From assembly GCA_016182605.1 (NCBI GenBank), contig JACPGE010000071.1, positions 17,910 to 81,909 on the forward strand: a DNA stretch of 64,000 bases, in the 5' to 3' direction. Under the pieces are notes generated by a model, which was not told the origin of the DNA, did not search any database, and saw nothing but the letters and a program-made list of their open reading frames with translations. Shown piece after piece: positions 54,809 to 63,884 of this stretch. Made by a program: the position numbers and the translations under genes. The stretch comes from Candidatus Hydrogenedentota bacterium (GTDB taxonomy: Bacteria > Hydrogenedentota > Hydrogenedentia > Hydrogenedentales > JAEUWI01). Position 1 is the first letter of the stretch; every line of letters starts with the position of its first letter.

Positions 54809-54846
54809 GAGGCTGCGGTTCGTCCCCAGACCGCAGCCTCCTTTTC
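54809..54846 (+). terminator. Rho-independent terminator of clpB
   Basis: GAGGCTGCGGT (54809-54819) pairs perfectly with ACCGCAGCCTC (54830-54840) across a ten-base loop, followed by CTTTTCTGTTTT. It lies 48 bases after the clpB stop. Confidence 0.85.
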
Positions 54847-54970
54847 TGTTTTAAACCTGATCCTGGCTATCGGCTGCGTTATTGGTGCGGCGCCAAGAGT
54901 CTGGTTGTCTGCGCCCCGTCCGTCCTCCGTCTTCCCTGCGGACTCCAGGTTGAGCCGGTGATGTTGGCCA

Positions 54971-55177
54971 TAGCCCGCATATTTCACCACTTTGCGACCT
55001 CCGGATCGCATTCGGATTAGCAACGTGGTGAAATATGCTCAGCGTGACGTCGATGCTGGCGTTCACTGGGCAGGCTAAATCACGGGCTGTCTGTTATTTC
55101 CGGATCCAAGGTTTGGGCAACAACAAGTGTGAGTGAGAGTTATGGCTCCGTCGGCTGGAGCCCGTGATTTATCCGGG
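54971..55177. repeat. Composite palindromic repeat element, copy A (MITE-like)
   Basis: Begins TAGCCCGCATATTTCACCAC (54971-54990) with the inverted arm GTGGTGAAATATGC at 55025-55038, continues through GGCTAAATCACGGGCTGTCTG at 55073-55093, and closes with GGAGCCCGTGATTTATCCGGG ending 55177. It therefore contains two internal hairpins and imperfect terminal inverted repeats (TAGCCCG-type at both ends). Copy B repeats the same order. The first hairpin's inner sequence is the reverse complement of that in the short form at 30682. Confidence 0.8.
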
Positions 55178-55376
55178 GGGCAAGCCCGCATGAATGCTGC
55201 AACAAGGCCATGATTGTTCCGTCTTCAATTGCTGCGTTTCCCACTTCTTGAAAGCAAACCAGCCTTGCCCGGATGTACGGCACGATTCCCTTGGCAGTTC
55301 CGGTCCGTGTGCAGTATTGAACGTCCGTGCCGAAATCCCTGCAATGCCGTTCAAAAGTGGACCTCCATTTCTACGT

Positions 55377-55587
55377 TAGCCCGCATATTTCACCACTTCA
55401 AGGCTTCTTGGCAACGAGTTCGACTTGGAAGGTGGTGAAATATGCTCAGCGCGACGATGGTGCTGGCGTTCACTGGGCAGGCTAAATCACGGGCTGTCTG
55501 GCGATACCGCCGAGCATGTTGCAGCAATTGCGGGTCCAAGAAGGAGTTACGGAACGAACGCGTGGAGCCCGTGATTTATCCGGGTTA
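55377..55587. repeat. Composite palindromic repeat element, copy B (MITE-like)
   Basis: Same layout as copy A, 200 bases further on: TAGCCCGCATATTTCACCAC (55377-55396), inverted arm ending near 55446, a block identical to copy A for the arm AAATCACGGGCTGTCTG (55484-55500), and GGAGCCCGTGATTTATCCGG ending at GGTTA (55587). Arms are conserved while the loops differ, which indicates selection or recent copying of the arms. Confidence 0.8.
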
Positions 55588-56114
55588 GACCCTGTTCCTT
55601 GTGAGGCGCCTGGTATGGGTGGATAGCCCGGAAATCTGCCCTAAGAGCCATTCTGCGAGGCATTCTTTGAGTTTGGCATGGGATATGCACAGGAATTGCC
55701 GGGTCTACGTGGTATTTTCGGAAAAAGGGTCGAGATCAATGCAATGGAGGGCCTGACTTAAACGGCAAATGCCAAAGATGTGCGAAATTGTCAACTTAAC
55801 TCGGTGAGATGTTGCGCACATCCCATAAACAAGTGGTCAAGTTTGAACCCACAATGTTCTGCTGCTTGGGTGATATCCTGCGTAACGGACGTTTTAGTAG
55901 AATTGTTGGCTTATGGACCGGCAAGTACTCATGGCAATAGTCGTTTATGAATATGGCCAAGCTTCTCTTTCTGAGGACAGCGCGCAATGGAGCGTGCCTG
56001 TAAAGCCTTTGGGAGGGGCCTGAGCGGCGACAGGGGGAATCGCCGTACCCACCCGGACGTACGCACGCAGACTCGATAAACGGCATTCCTAACTGTATAG
56101 AAGCGAGTTCTGCC
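55588..56114. other. Intergenic region without a recognisable gene
   Basis: No coding frame with a motif or ribosome-binding site on either strand. Only the stretch immediately before 56115 is likely to matter, as the leader of the large repeat protein. Confidence 0.45.
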
Positions 56115-59100
56115 ATGAACCCGTTCATCCACTCCATCAGGCATACCATCCCTGTATCTCTCTTTGCATGCGCCGTCCTCTCGATGATCTTGGGGGCCGT
56201 GCTTCTCTTTTCCGGCGCCGCCGCGGCTGAAGACGTGCGGTATGGCTATGCCCTCCGTACGGGCGGCACGGGCGACGACTTCGGCAACCGCACCGTGGTT
56301 GACGGCAGCGGCAACGTGTATATCACGGGATACTACAATGGCACCGTAGACTTTGATCCCGGTGCAGGCACGACGAACCTCACAAGCGCCGGCGGTACGG
56401 ATATCTTCGTCCAGAAGCTGGATTCGACGGGAGCGCTGGTGTGGGTAAAATCGATGGGCGGTACGAACGGAGACGAAGGGCGTGATCTTTTCGTGGATAC
56501 TTCCGGGAACGTGTACCTTACTGGGGTGTTCCGCGGCACAGCGGACTTTGATCCGGGTGCGGGCGCCGCGAATCTGATGAGCGCGGGGAACGTGGACAGT
56601 TTCGTAGAGAAGCTTGATGCCACTGGGAACTACGTCTGGGCGAGGAAATTTGGCAGCACGCAGATTGATCAGGGCTTTGGCGTAACGGCAGACACCTCGG
56701 GCAATGTTATTGCCACAGGTGGCTTCCGTGGCACCGCGGACTTCGACCCGGGTGCGGGCACGGCAAACCTGACGAGTACGAACACAAACACCCAAGACGT
56801 CTATGTGGTGAAACTGAACTCGACGGGCGACTACCAGTTTGCGGTGAAGATGGGCGGAAACGCGCCGGATTACGGTCAGGATATCGTCACCGATGGCAGC
56901 GAAAACATCTATATCACGGGCTATATACAAGGCACGGCGGACATGGACCCGTCGGCCTCCACCGCAAACCTGGTCAGTGCAGGTGTCCAGGACAGTTTTG
57001 TGGCGAAACTGTCCTCGACGGGCGCCTATATTTGGGCGCAGCGGATGGGCAGCACGGGCGTGGACACGGGCTACGGCATCGAATTGGACAGTGCCGGCAA
57101 TGTGTACACCACCGGCAATTATGTGGGAACCGTGGATTTCGATCCGGGCGCCGGCGCCGCAAATCTCACCAGCTTGGGAGTAGAAGACGCCTACATTCAG
57201 AAGCTCGATTCGTCGGGGCTGTATGTCTGGGCGAAATCGATTGGCGGCGCCGCATCCGATATTGGCTATGCGATCGCGCTGGACAGTGCAGCCAACGTTT
57301 TTGCCGCCGGATATTTCAATGGCACGGTGGATTTCGATCCGGGCGCGGGCGCCGCGAATCTGACCAGTGCTGGCGGTACAGACATTTTCCTGCTTGCCCT
57401 GGATACGGACGGAAACCACGTGTGGTCAAAGGCCATGGGCGGGACCTCTGCCGACACGGGTTACGGTGTGGGGGTGGATGGCCAGGACAATGTCTACTCG
57501 ACAGGGAACTTTCAGGGCACCGCCGATTTTGATCCGCGCACCGGCACCGTCAACCTGACGAGTGCGGGCACCTATGATGTCTTTGTCTCCAAGCTGGCCA
57601 CGGCGCCAATCGTCGACAGTATCACGCCTGTGAGCAGCGGGCCAACGAACGCCGATTCGGTGGACTTCACGGTGACGTTTAGCGAAGAGGTGACCGGATT
57701 CAACGATGCGAGCGGCCTCGTCATCAATCACACGGGAACATCCAGCACGGGCGTGAATATTACTGGGGGTCCGGTTGCTTACACCGTGTCGTTGACGGGA
57801 ATCGCAGGAGACGGCTCGATCACGCTTGCGGCCGGCATCACCTCCAATGTCGTCGATACGGCCTCCCATGCCCTGGAGGCAACGGTCACGAGCAGTGCAG
57901 TGCTCATCGACAACACCGCGCCTACAGCATCCGTGGGCGCGCCTTCGGCTTCGCTTACCAACGTGGGCCCGGTTAGTTTCGCCGTGACCTACGCCGGCGC
58001 CGACACGGTTAGCCTCGACTCAACCGATGTGACACTGGACGTGACGGGCACCGTTACAGCGACGATCGACGTGATCGACGGCACGACGAACACCCCGACG
58101 ATTACGTTGAGCGCGATCAGCGGAGATGGCACCCTGGGGATCAGTATCAATGCGGACACGGCCTCGGACACGGCCGGTAATAGCGCACCTTCTGCCGGCC
58201 CCAGCGGTACGTTCAATGTGGACAATACGGCGCCCACCATTAGTCCGGGCGGGCCGTCAGCGTTTTACACAACCGGTGGTCCAATAACGTTCAATGTGAC
58301 CTACAGTGATGCAGCAACAGTAAATCTTACGGCAGGCGATGTGTCGTTGAGTACAACCGGCACGGCCATGGGTACGATCAGTGTGAGCGATGGCAATACG
58401 GCAGCGCCCACGGTAACGGTTGAGGACATTACCGGTGACGGTTCGCTGGGCATCAATATTGCCGCAGGCACGGCATCCGATAGTGCGGGCAACGGTGCTG
58501 CGTCCGCGGGGCCGAGCCTCTTGTGTGTTGTGGACAATACGGCGCCGTCCGTTGCGATCGGCGCGCCGAGCACTTCGCTGAGTTCGGGTGGGCCGGTTAG
58601 CTTTGGCGTGACTTACACTGGCGCCGACACGGTGAATTTGACCGAAGGCGATGTGTCGTTGAGCGCGACGGGTACGGCCACCGCGACGCTGAGTGTCATC
58701 GATGGCGCGACCATAACGCCGGCAGTGATACTGAGTGGCATTGGTGGCGACGGCACGCTGGGTATCAGCATTGGTGGCGGTACTGCGACAGACCTTGCGG
58801 GCAATGTTGCCGGCGGCTCCGGGCCGGGCGCCACGTTTACCGTTGATAATACGGCGCCGGAGATCTTGATCGGCAGTCCCTCCATTGCACTGACAACGTC
58901 GGGCCCCGTGTCCTATCTGTTGAACTTTGGCGACGCCGCTTCCGTAAACTTGACGGAAGCTGCGGTGACGCTGAACACGACGGGGACGGCGACGGGCGTC
59001 ATCAGCGTCAGCGATGGCACAACAAACACACCGTCTGTGACCTTAAGCGCCCTCAGCGGCGACGGCACGGTGGGTTTCAGCGTGGAAGGCGGCGCCGCCA

Positions 59101-60443
59101 CGGATGCGGCGGGCAACAGTGCTGGTAGCGCGGGACCGAGCAGCACGTTTGTGGTGGACAACACCGGTCCTGTTATCAGTATTGGAGCACCGTCTTCGCT
59201 CATCACGAGTTCCGGTCCGGTCAGCTTTGAAGTGAACTACGCCGACGCCTCCTCGGTTAACTTGACCAATGATGCGGTGCACCTTATTGCGACAGGCACG
59301 GCGACGGCCACGCTCAACGTCGGCAATGGTGCCACGAGCACGCCCACGGTTACCCTGAGCGCCATTGGCGGCGACGGCACGCTCAGCTTCAGCATGGACA
59401 GCGGCACGGCGTCGGATGCCCTGGGGAACATGTCGGAAGCCGCTGGACCCAGTGCCGTGGTTACGGCATACAACACCTTGCCGGGTGTGGGTATTGGTTC
59501 GCCTTCCACAAGCCTCACCCGGACGGGCCCCGTAAGCTTTGAGGTTGTTTACGGCGGAGCGGCAACCGTGAATCTGACCAACGATGACGTTACCTTGAAT
59601 ACCACGGGCTCCGCCGCAGGTACGGTGTCTGTGGCGAATGGCACGACCGCCACGCCCACGATCACGGTCAATGCCATCAGTGGTGATGGTACCTTGAGTA
59701 TTCAAATTGCCGCGGGTACGGCGACCGATGTGGCCGGCAATGAAGCGCCCGCCGCCGGACCAAGTGCCGCCGTGGTGGTGGACAACACCGCGCCTGTTGT
59801 TGGCGTCAATACGCTCACAACCAGCGACAAGACGCCCAGAGTGACCGGGCTGGTGAACGATCCCGCTGCAAATGTGCAGGTGACCGTGGATGGCCAGACC
59901 CATGCAGCGAACAACAATGGCAATGGCACGTGGACCCTGGCCGATGGCGTATTGGCGCCGCTGGAGGATGACGTCTACGACGTGGCCGCAGTAGCGACGG
60001 ATCCTGCCGGCAACAGCGGCAGCGACACTACGACTGGAGAGCTGGTGGTCAACACGATCGCGTTAACCGAGGGAAGGATCGTTTCCAACTTGTCTCCCGG
60101 CTTTATCGAAGAGGGTTTGTACCTCACGTTGACGGCGCCCGCAGGGCACAGCGAATACCAGTGGTACCGTGATGGTGTGCCGCTGGCGGAGGACGCGCCA
60201 CGTCTGTCGGGCGTGCAGACCAATATGCTCAGTTTCGCGCCCGTGCTGGAGAGCGATTCGGGAACCTATACCGTTCGCTTTGACAATGGCGCCAAGGCGC
60301 TCGCACTTACCCATCCCTTCGAGCTGGACGTGCTCCCGCCAGGAAGTCTGCCCATTGCCTCACCCAAGGCATTCGCAGTCCTTCTGGCAAGCCTGGGAGC
60401 AGCAGGATGTTTCATCCTCCGCAGGCCGAAACGGGCCGCATAA
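56115..60443 (+). CDS. Secreted anchored repeat protein: SBBP propeller, Ig-like tandem array, C-terminal anchor
   Basis: Protein of 1442 residues with signal peptide (FACAVLSMILGAVLLFSGAA). Residues ~76-490 hold seven SBBP-type repeats of 65 residues (GTVDFDPGAGTTNLTSAGG type), which suggests a seven-bladed propeller. Then six tandem Ig-like repeats of exactly 104 residues (DNTAPTASVGAP...GPVSFAVTY type), a further Ig-like domain with DKTPRVTGLVNDPAANVQ, and a final module (YQWYRDGVPLAEDAPRL, ESDSGTYTVRFDNG, LPPGSLPIAS, hydrophobic helix, RRPKRAA) shared with the protein at 28469. Likely a surface or matrix protein; no catalytic motif is visible. The DNA repeats have diverged in sequence but not in length. 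Confidence 0.82.
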   Translation: MNPFIHSIRHTIPVSLFACAVLSMILGAVLLFSGAAAAEDVRYGYALRTGGTGDDFGNRTVVDGSGNVYITGYYNGTVDFDPGAGTTNLTSAGGTDIFVQKLDSTGALVWVKSMGGTNGDEGRDLFVDTSGNVYLTGVFRGTADFDPGAGAANLMSAGNVDSFVEKLDATGNYVWARKFGSTQIDQGFGVTADTSGNVIATGGFRGTADFDPGAGTANLTSTNTNTQDVYVVKLNSTGDYQFAVKMGGNAPDYGQDIVTDGSENIYITGYIQGTADMDPSASTANLVSAGVQDSFVAKLSSTGAYIWAQRMGSTGVDTGYGIELDSAGNVYTTGNYVGTVDFDPGAGAANLTSLGVEDAYIQKLDSSGLYVWAKSIGGAASDIGYAIALDSAANVFAAGYFNGTVDFDPGAGAANLTSAGGTDIFLLALDTDGNHVWSKAMGGTSADTGYGVGVDGQDNVYSTGNFQGTADFDPRTGTVNLTSAGTYDVFVSKLATAPIVDSITPVSSGPTNADSVDFTVTFSEEVTGFNDASGLVINHTGTSSTGVNITGGPVAYTVSLTGIAGDGSITLAAGITSNVVDTASHALEATVTSSAVLIDNTAPTASVGAPSASLTNVGPVSFAVTYAGADTVSLDSTDVTLDVTGTVTATIDVIDGTTNTPTITLSAISGDGTLGISINADTASDTAGNSAPSAGPSGTFNVDNTAPTISPGGPSAFYTTGGPITFNVTYSDAATVNLTAGDVSLSTTGTAMGTISVSDGNTAAPTVTVEDITGDGSLGINIAAGTASDSAGNGAASAGPSLLCVVDNTAPSVAIGAPSTSLSSGGPVSFGVTYTGADTVNLTEGDVSLSATGTATATLSVIDGATITPAVILSGIGGDGTLGISIGGGTATDLAGNVAGGSGPGATFTVDNTAPEILIGSPSIALTTSGPVSYLLNFGDAASVNLTEAAVTLNTTGTATGVISVSDGTTNTPSVTLSALSGDGTVGFSVEGGAATDAAGNSAGSAGPSSTFVVDNTGPVISIGAPSSLITSSGPVSFEVNYADASSVNLTNDAVHLIATGTATATLNVGNGATSTPTVTLSAIGGDGTLSFSMDSGTASDALGNMSEAAGPSAVVTAYNTLPGVGIGSPSTSLTRTGPVSFEVVYGGAATVNLTNDDVTLNTTGSAAGTVSVANGTTATPTITVNAISGDGTLSIQIAAGTATDVAGNEAPAAGPSAAVVVDNTAPVVGVNTLTTSDKTPRVTGLVNDPAANVQVTVDGQTHAANNNGNGTWTLADGVLAPLEDDVYDVAAVATDPAGNSGSDTTTGELVVNTIALTEGRIVSNLSPGFIEEGLYLTLTAPAGHSEYQWYRDGVPLAEDAPRLSGVQTNMLSFAPVLESDSGTYTVRFDNGAKALALTHPFELDVLPPGSLPIASPKAFAVLLASLGAAGCFILRRPKRAA
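56340..57600 (+). repeat. Seven tandem 195-base repeats (SBBP-type)
   Basis: The GGC/GGA codon opening each repeat falls at 56340, 56535, 56730, 56931, 57126, 57321 and 57516: spacing is 195 except between the third and fourth, where it is 201 because of a two-codon insertion. Each unit encodes one propeller blade. Confidence 0.88.
57909..59780 (+). repeat. Six tandem 312-base repeats encoding Ig-like domains
   Basis: The conserved aromatic/Asp-Asn-Thr unit boundary occurs at 57909, 58221, 58533, 58845, 59157, 59469 and again at 59781, an exact 312-base period (104 residues) with no indels. Sequence between units has drifted considerably. Confidence 0.92.
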
Positions 60444-60465
60444 GCGGCCAGACGGACTGCTGTTT

Positions 60466-60503
60466 TGCGGGACCGCCGGAACCAAGGTTCTTGCGGCCCC
60501 GCA
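60466..60503 (+). terminator. Long hairpin after the large repeat-protein gene
   Basis: TGCGGGACCGCCGGAACC (60466-60483) is complementary at 16 of 18 positions (one wobble included) to GGTTCTTGCGGCCCCGCA (60486-60503). It starts 23 bases after the stop and has no T-run. Confidence 0.55.
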
Positions 60504-60732
60504 CGTGTTTCCACGGCGTCCGGCGCCGCCATCATCGCGCAGCGCCCCCGCCTTGCATGACCTTTCCCAATCCGGTAGGCTTGGGGGCCAAGGCGTGGCA
60601 AGGACAGGTTGTAAGGAATCCTGCGCCGGGACCGACAGCGTAGGGAGACGCCGCGGCCCGCCCGGAAAATTTCGGCGCGGCAGGGGAAGGGGAATTCCCT
60701 GGCGAGAACCAGTGCAGCGAAAGAGAAACAAA

Positions 60733-61875
60733 ATGACTGTGACACGAAGCTTTCCGCCCTTTGACCTGGCACGGCTCCTGAAGACGGTGTTTCATCCGAA
60801 GGCCGGCGAGAGGGTGGCGATTCTGATTGACCTGGACGATCCCGCGGCGATGGCGGGGCACGCCTACCTGAAGGATTCCTCTCTGAGCGTGCAGCGCCAT
60901 GCCCACGCGGTCTTCTATAAGGGGCTGAAGCAGGGCGGCGCGGCGGTGCTGGGGCTTCAGGGCGGCGACATGTTTGCCTACGCGAAGACAGGCGGGAGCA
61001 ACCTCGATCTGCCGGATGCGGCGGTGAACGAGCACGGCGATACGGTGAGCTTGAGCCGCGACGTGTACCCGAATTACGACATCATTCTTTGCGTGTCGAC
61101 GTACAGCGCGACCGCGCCGTTGACGGCCTTTTCGAAGGAATATGGATTCCGTGGCGCGACCCTGCACGGGCTCAATCCGATTATCCTGGAGAGCGGCCTC
61201 TCGGTGGACTATGACGAGGTCAGTGCGGAGGCGGAAAAGATGCGCCTGGGCATGACGAAGGCCGACGCGGTGGAGATCGATTTTGTGGTGGGTACGCGGG
61301 CGGCGACGCTTCGCGTGGAACTGGGCCGGCAGGAGGCCCAGAAGAGCCACGGGCTGTGCCGCACCGCGCCCGATATTGCCAACCTGCCCGCGGGTGAAGT
61401 GTACTTCGTGCCCGAAGGGGCCGAGGGTTCCTTTCCGCACAAGTACGAAGACGGCACGCTGGCGATGATGCATGTCTCGGGTGGCGGTATCAAAGACATT
61501 GAGTTGCTCTCCGGCGATCACGCCGTGGTGGATGCGCACAAGGCGAAGATCGCCTTCGATCCGAAGGCGGCCGATCTGGGCGAGCTGGGATTCGGCACGC
61601 AGGTGCTGCCGGTTTCCGGGCGCGACATTCAGGACGAAAAGATCCGCGGCACCTTCCACCTGGCGACGGGCCGGAGCGATCACCTCGGCGGGAATATCAC
61701 CCCCGATCTCTTCAAGAATCCGTTGAACGCGTCGCACGACGACATACTGTTTTCGCCCACGAAGACGCCGGAGATTCAGGCGCCCCAGGTACGGCTCTAC
61801 CGGAACGGTGAGACGATTGTGCTGCTGGAAAATTACCGCGAAGGCCCCTACCTGCAAAAATTGCTTGGGGTCTGA
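60733..61875 (+). CDS. M29-type aminopeptidase-family protein
   Basis: Protein of 380 residues from the ATG at 60733; the longer upstream frame overlaps the previous gene. The C-terminal half has the metal-ligand pattern of peptidase family M29 (aminopeptidase T/S): Glu in LPAGEVYFVP, Glu in DLGELGFGTQVLP, then DEKIRGTFHLATG with a His and ASHDDILF with the final His and Asp. M29 enzymes cleave N-terminal residues with cobalt or zinc. It ends six bases before the methyltransferase gene, so the two are almost certainly co-transcribed. Sequence identity to classical M29 enzymes looks low, and I treat substrate and even peptidase activity as unproven. The N-terminal half is not recognisable. Confidence 0.72.
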   Translation: MTVTRSFPPFDLARLLKTVFHPKAGERVAILIDLDDPAAMAGHAYLKDSSLSVQRHAHAVFYKGLKQGGAAVLGLQGGDMFAYAKTGGSNLDLPDAAVNEHGDTVSLSRDVYPNYDIILCVSTYSATAPLTAFSKEYGFRGATLHGLNPIILESGLSVDYDEVSAEAEKMRLGMTKADAVEIDFVVGTRAATLRVELGRQEAQKSHGLCRTAPDIANLPAGEVYFVPEGAEGSFPHKYEDGTLAMMHVSGGGIKDIELLSGDHAVVDAHKAKIAFDPKAADLGELGFGTQVLPVSGRDIQDEKIRGTFHLATGRSDHLGGNITPDLFKNPLNASHDDILFSPTKTPEIQAPQVRLYRNGETIVLLENYREGPYLQKLLGV

Positions 61876-61881
61876 TCGCCC

Positions 61882-62631
61882 GTGGTTCAGGATTACGAAA
61901 GCGATGACCTGCTCCAGCAGTATCTGCTGTTTCACTATGGCAAGGCGAAGGACCGCATGCCCTACGGGTTCGGTCCCGAGTTTGGCGCGCCTTTTCCCGC
62001 GCGCGTGGTCCGCGAGTTTGTAGAGGCGCCGCCCCACGCCGCCGCAGCGCGCGCGCTGGACCTCGGCTGTGCCGTGGGCCGCAGCTCCTTCGAACTGGCG
62101 CGGCACTTCGGCGAGGTAGTTGGTATCGACTACTCGGCCGCGTTCATACGCGCTGCGCACACGATGCGCGAGGCGGGCGAAATGCGCATCCGCGTGAAGG
62201 AAGAGGGCCGGCGCTACCGCGACGTGTGCGTGAGTGTGCACAGCGATATCCTCCGCAGCCGGGTCCACTTCGAAGTGGGCGATGCCATGGCGCTGCGGGA
62301 CGGCCTCAGTGACTTCGACGTGGTCTTGATGCTCAACGTAATCGACCGGCTGCACACGCCGCTGCTTGGGCTGGAACGCCTGGCGGGGCTGGTGAAACCG
62401 GGCGGGCAACTGGTCCTGTCGTCGCCCTACACGTGGATGGCAGAGTTTACTCCCGTCGAGCGCTGGCTGGGCCACGAGACCGGCGGAGGCAGCTCCTTCG
62501 ACGCGCTGCAATCCCGGCTGGAAGCCGACTTCGCGCTGAAGCGCCGTGTGGATTTCCCCATGGTGATCCGCGAGCACAGCCGGAAGTACCAGTATTGCGT
62601 ACCGGAAGTGAGCGTCTGGCGGCGGCGCTAA
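61882..62631 (+). CDS. Stand-alone methyltransferase resembling the C-terminal domain of OvoA
   Basis: SAM-dependent methyltransferase of 249 residues beginning at a GTG. The N-terminal YESDDLLQQYLLFHYG, motif I ALDLGCAVGRSSFEL at residues 58-72, the LVLSSPYTWMAEFTP block and the ending REHSRKYQYCVPEVSVWRRR line up, in order and spacing, with the C-terminal domain of OvoA, the 4-mercaptohistidine N1-methyltransferase of ovothiol synthesis. In ordinary OvoA this domain is fused to a sulfoxide synthase; that part is absent here and not encoded elsewhere in the window. It follows the M29-type gene by six bases. The substrate may therefore be a thiohistidine made by another locus or a different small thiol. 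Confidence 0.85.
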   Translation: MVQDYESDDLLQQYLLFHYGKAKDRMPYGFGPEFGAPFPARVVREFVEAPPHAAAARALDLGCAVGRSSFELARHFGEVVGIDYSAAFIRAAHTMREAGEMRIRVKEEGRRYRDVCVSVHSDILRSRVHFEVGDAMALRDGLSDFDVVLMLNVIDRLHTPLLGLERLAGLVKPGGQLVLSSPYTWMAEFTPVERWLGHETGGGSSFDALQSRLEADFALKRRVDFPMVIREHSRKYQYCVPEVSVWRRR

Positions 62632-63243
62632 GGGAGGACGGCGCGTCGCGGCTGATGAATATCTATAGGTATTGGCGTGGCGTTGCATTTTGGCGCGGGG
62701 GAGGGGGGCGAGGACGACGGAAGGAGCAACTACGAACGGCACGAAATTCACCAAATGGGGCGGAGGCGCTTTGCGTACCACGGAATAGACGGAGCACACT
62801 GAAGAGTAAGAGGGCAGAAGAAGAGGGGAGGAGCAGGTTTGCGGAACGAGGGGGGGCAACCACGGATGGACACCGGTGAACACGGATGGGGGGAGTAGGA
62901 GGGAGCTTCAACCACGACATGGCAGAGAATGAGGTTCCCATTCTTGTCTTGACCTTCTTGTGCTCTCTGCGCTATTTGTGGTTAAAGAAATTTTTGACCG
63001 CAGAGATCGCAATGGGCACATAGAAGGCGCTCAAGGGGTATAGGTATTTGGCGAAACGAGGGGGATTTAGTTGGCAGTTAATGCTGCAAATACTAATATT
63101 ATGATAAATTAAAGCTGGTCATTCTCGGTGGCTGCGGACGGTGTGGTTGACGGGATTCTTTTTTTGTATGCATTATTGCGGGCCGGGCGGACCCGTTGGG
63201 CAGTCCGTGGGTCTGAATTCGCTGTCAACCAGGAGGGAGTATT
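62632..63243. other. Intergenic region with degenerate repeat phrases
   Basis: No gene visible; the region is purine-rich on the plus strand to about 62930. CACGGATGG occurs at 62861 and 62881 (and again at 63711 beyond the cupin gene). An imperfect inverted repeat joins CTCTGCG (62965-62971) and TGTGGTTAAA (62977-62986) to TTTGACCGCAGAG (62993-63005). Similar phrases occur as non-coding filler in related metagenomic genomes, from memory. Confidence 0.5.
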
Positions 63244-63612
63244 ATGCCAACCCACATACCAAAGCCCACCACCATCGAAGCGGCGGGCAACAAGCCGAAG
63301 CTCATTCGCGAGTACATTGGCCGCGTCAATTCCGGTACCGAGGCGTTGAGCGTCGCGCGGATGGAGAGTCCGAGTGGCTGGGTGGAGCCGGGGCAGCGTC
63401 CCGAGTTTAACGAATACACCGTGGTGCTGAAAGGCGCGCTGCACGTGGAGAGCGAGGATGGCAGCGTGATCGTCGTGCGCGCGGGCGAGGCCATCATCAC
63501 CCACGGCGGGGAGTGGGTGCGCTACAGCACCCCGGGTGCGGAGGGTGCAGAGTACGTGGCAGTATGTCTGCCCGCGTTTTCGCCGGGGACCGTGCATCGG
63601 GATGCGGGGTGA
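63244..63612 (+). CDS. Cupin-domain protein
   Basis: Single-domain beta-barrel protein of 122 residues. AGGAGGGAG ends four bases before the ATG at 63244. Core strands carry the cupin pattern YTVVLKGALHVESEDGSVIV, a turn RAGEAII and a second strand HGGEWVRYSTPGAEGAEYVA. Only a few metal-binding His/Glu of the classical motif are visible (Glu residues in EFNEYTVV and a His in THGGEWV), so metal dependence is uncertain. Small cupins bind sugars, amino acids or metabolites or act as isomerases and dioxygenases; no neighbour defines the role. Confidence 0.78.
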   Translation: MPTHIPKPTTIEAAGNKPKLIREYIGRVNSGTEALSVARMESPSGWVEPGQRPEFNEYTVVLKGALHVESEDGSVIVVRAGEAIITHGGEWVRYSTPGAEGAEYVAVCLPAFSPGTVHRDAG

Positions 63613-63884
63613 AGAAGCGGCATATTGTTATCCGCCCTTAACTTTTAAATTGGTCTTGTTGCACACCGGGACTGCGCGTGGGATTTGAAGGACCAGGACG
63701 ATGAACAATACACGGATGGGCACACATAGATCTGGGACGGATATTGGGATTGGCAGGGGAATCAGCGTTTCGCGAGGCCAGGGGGAATTGAATGATAGTA
63801 ACAACGACAACCGCGGCATCACAGGATCACGTCGCGGGCAAGTTGATTGAGCATTGAGCAGGGTGTAGTTCTGTTATTACCGCA
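63613..63884. other. Intergenic region between cupin and transposase remnant
   Basis: About 270 bases with no motif-bearing frame. It contains a CACGGATGG phrase at 63711-63719. Confidence 0.4.

Noticed and set aside
54971..55587. CRISPR array
   Set aside because: Only two units, each with internal palindromes and about 400-base spacing; no regular short repeat-spacer pattern and no cas gene.
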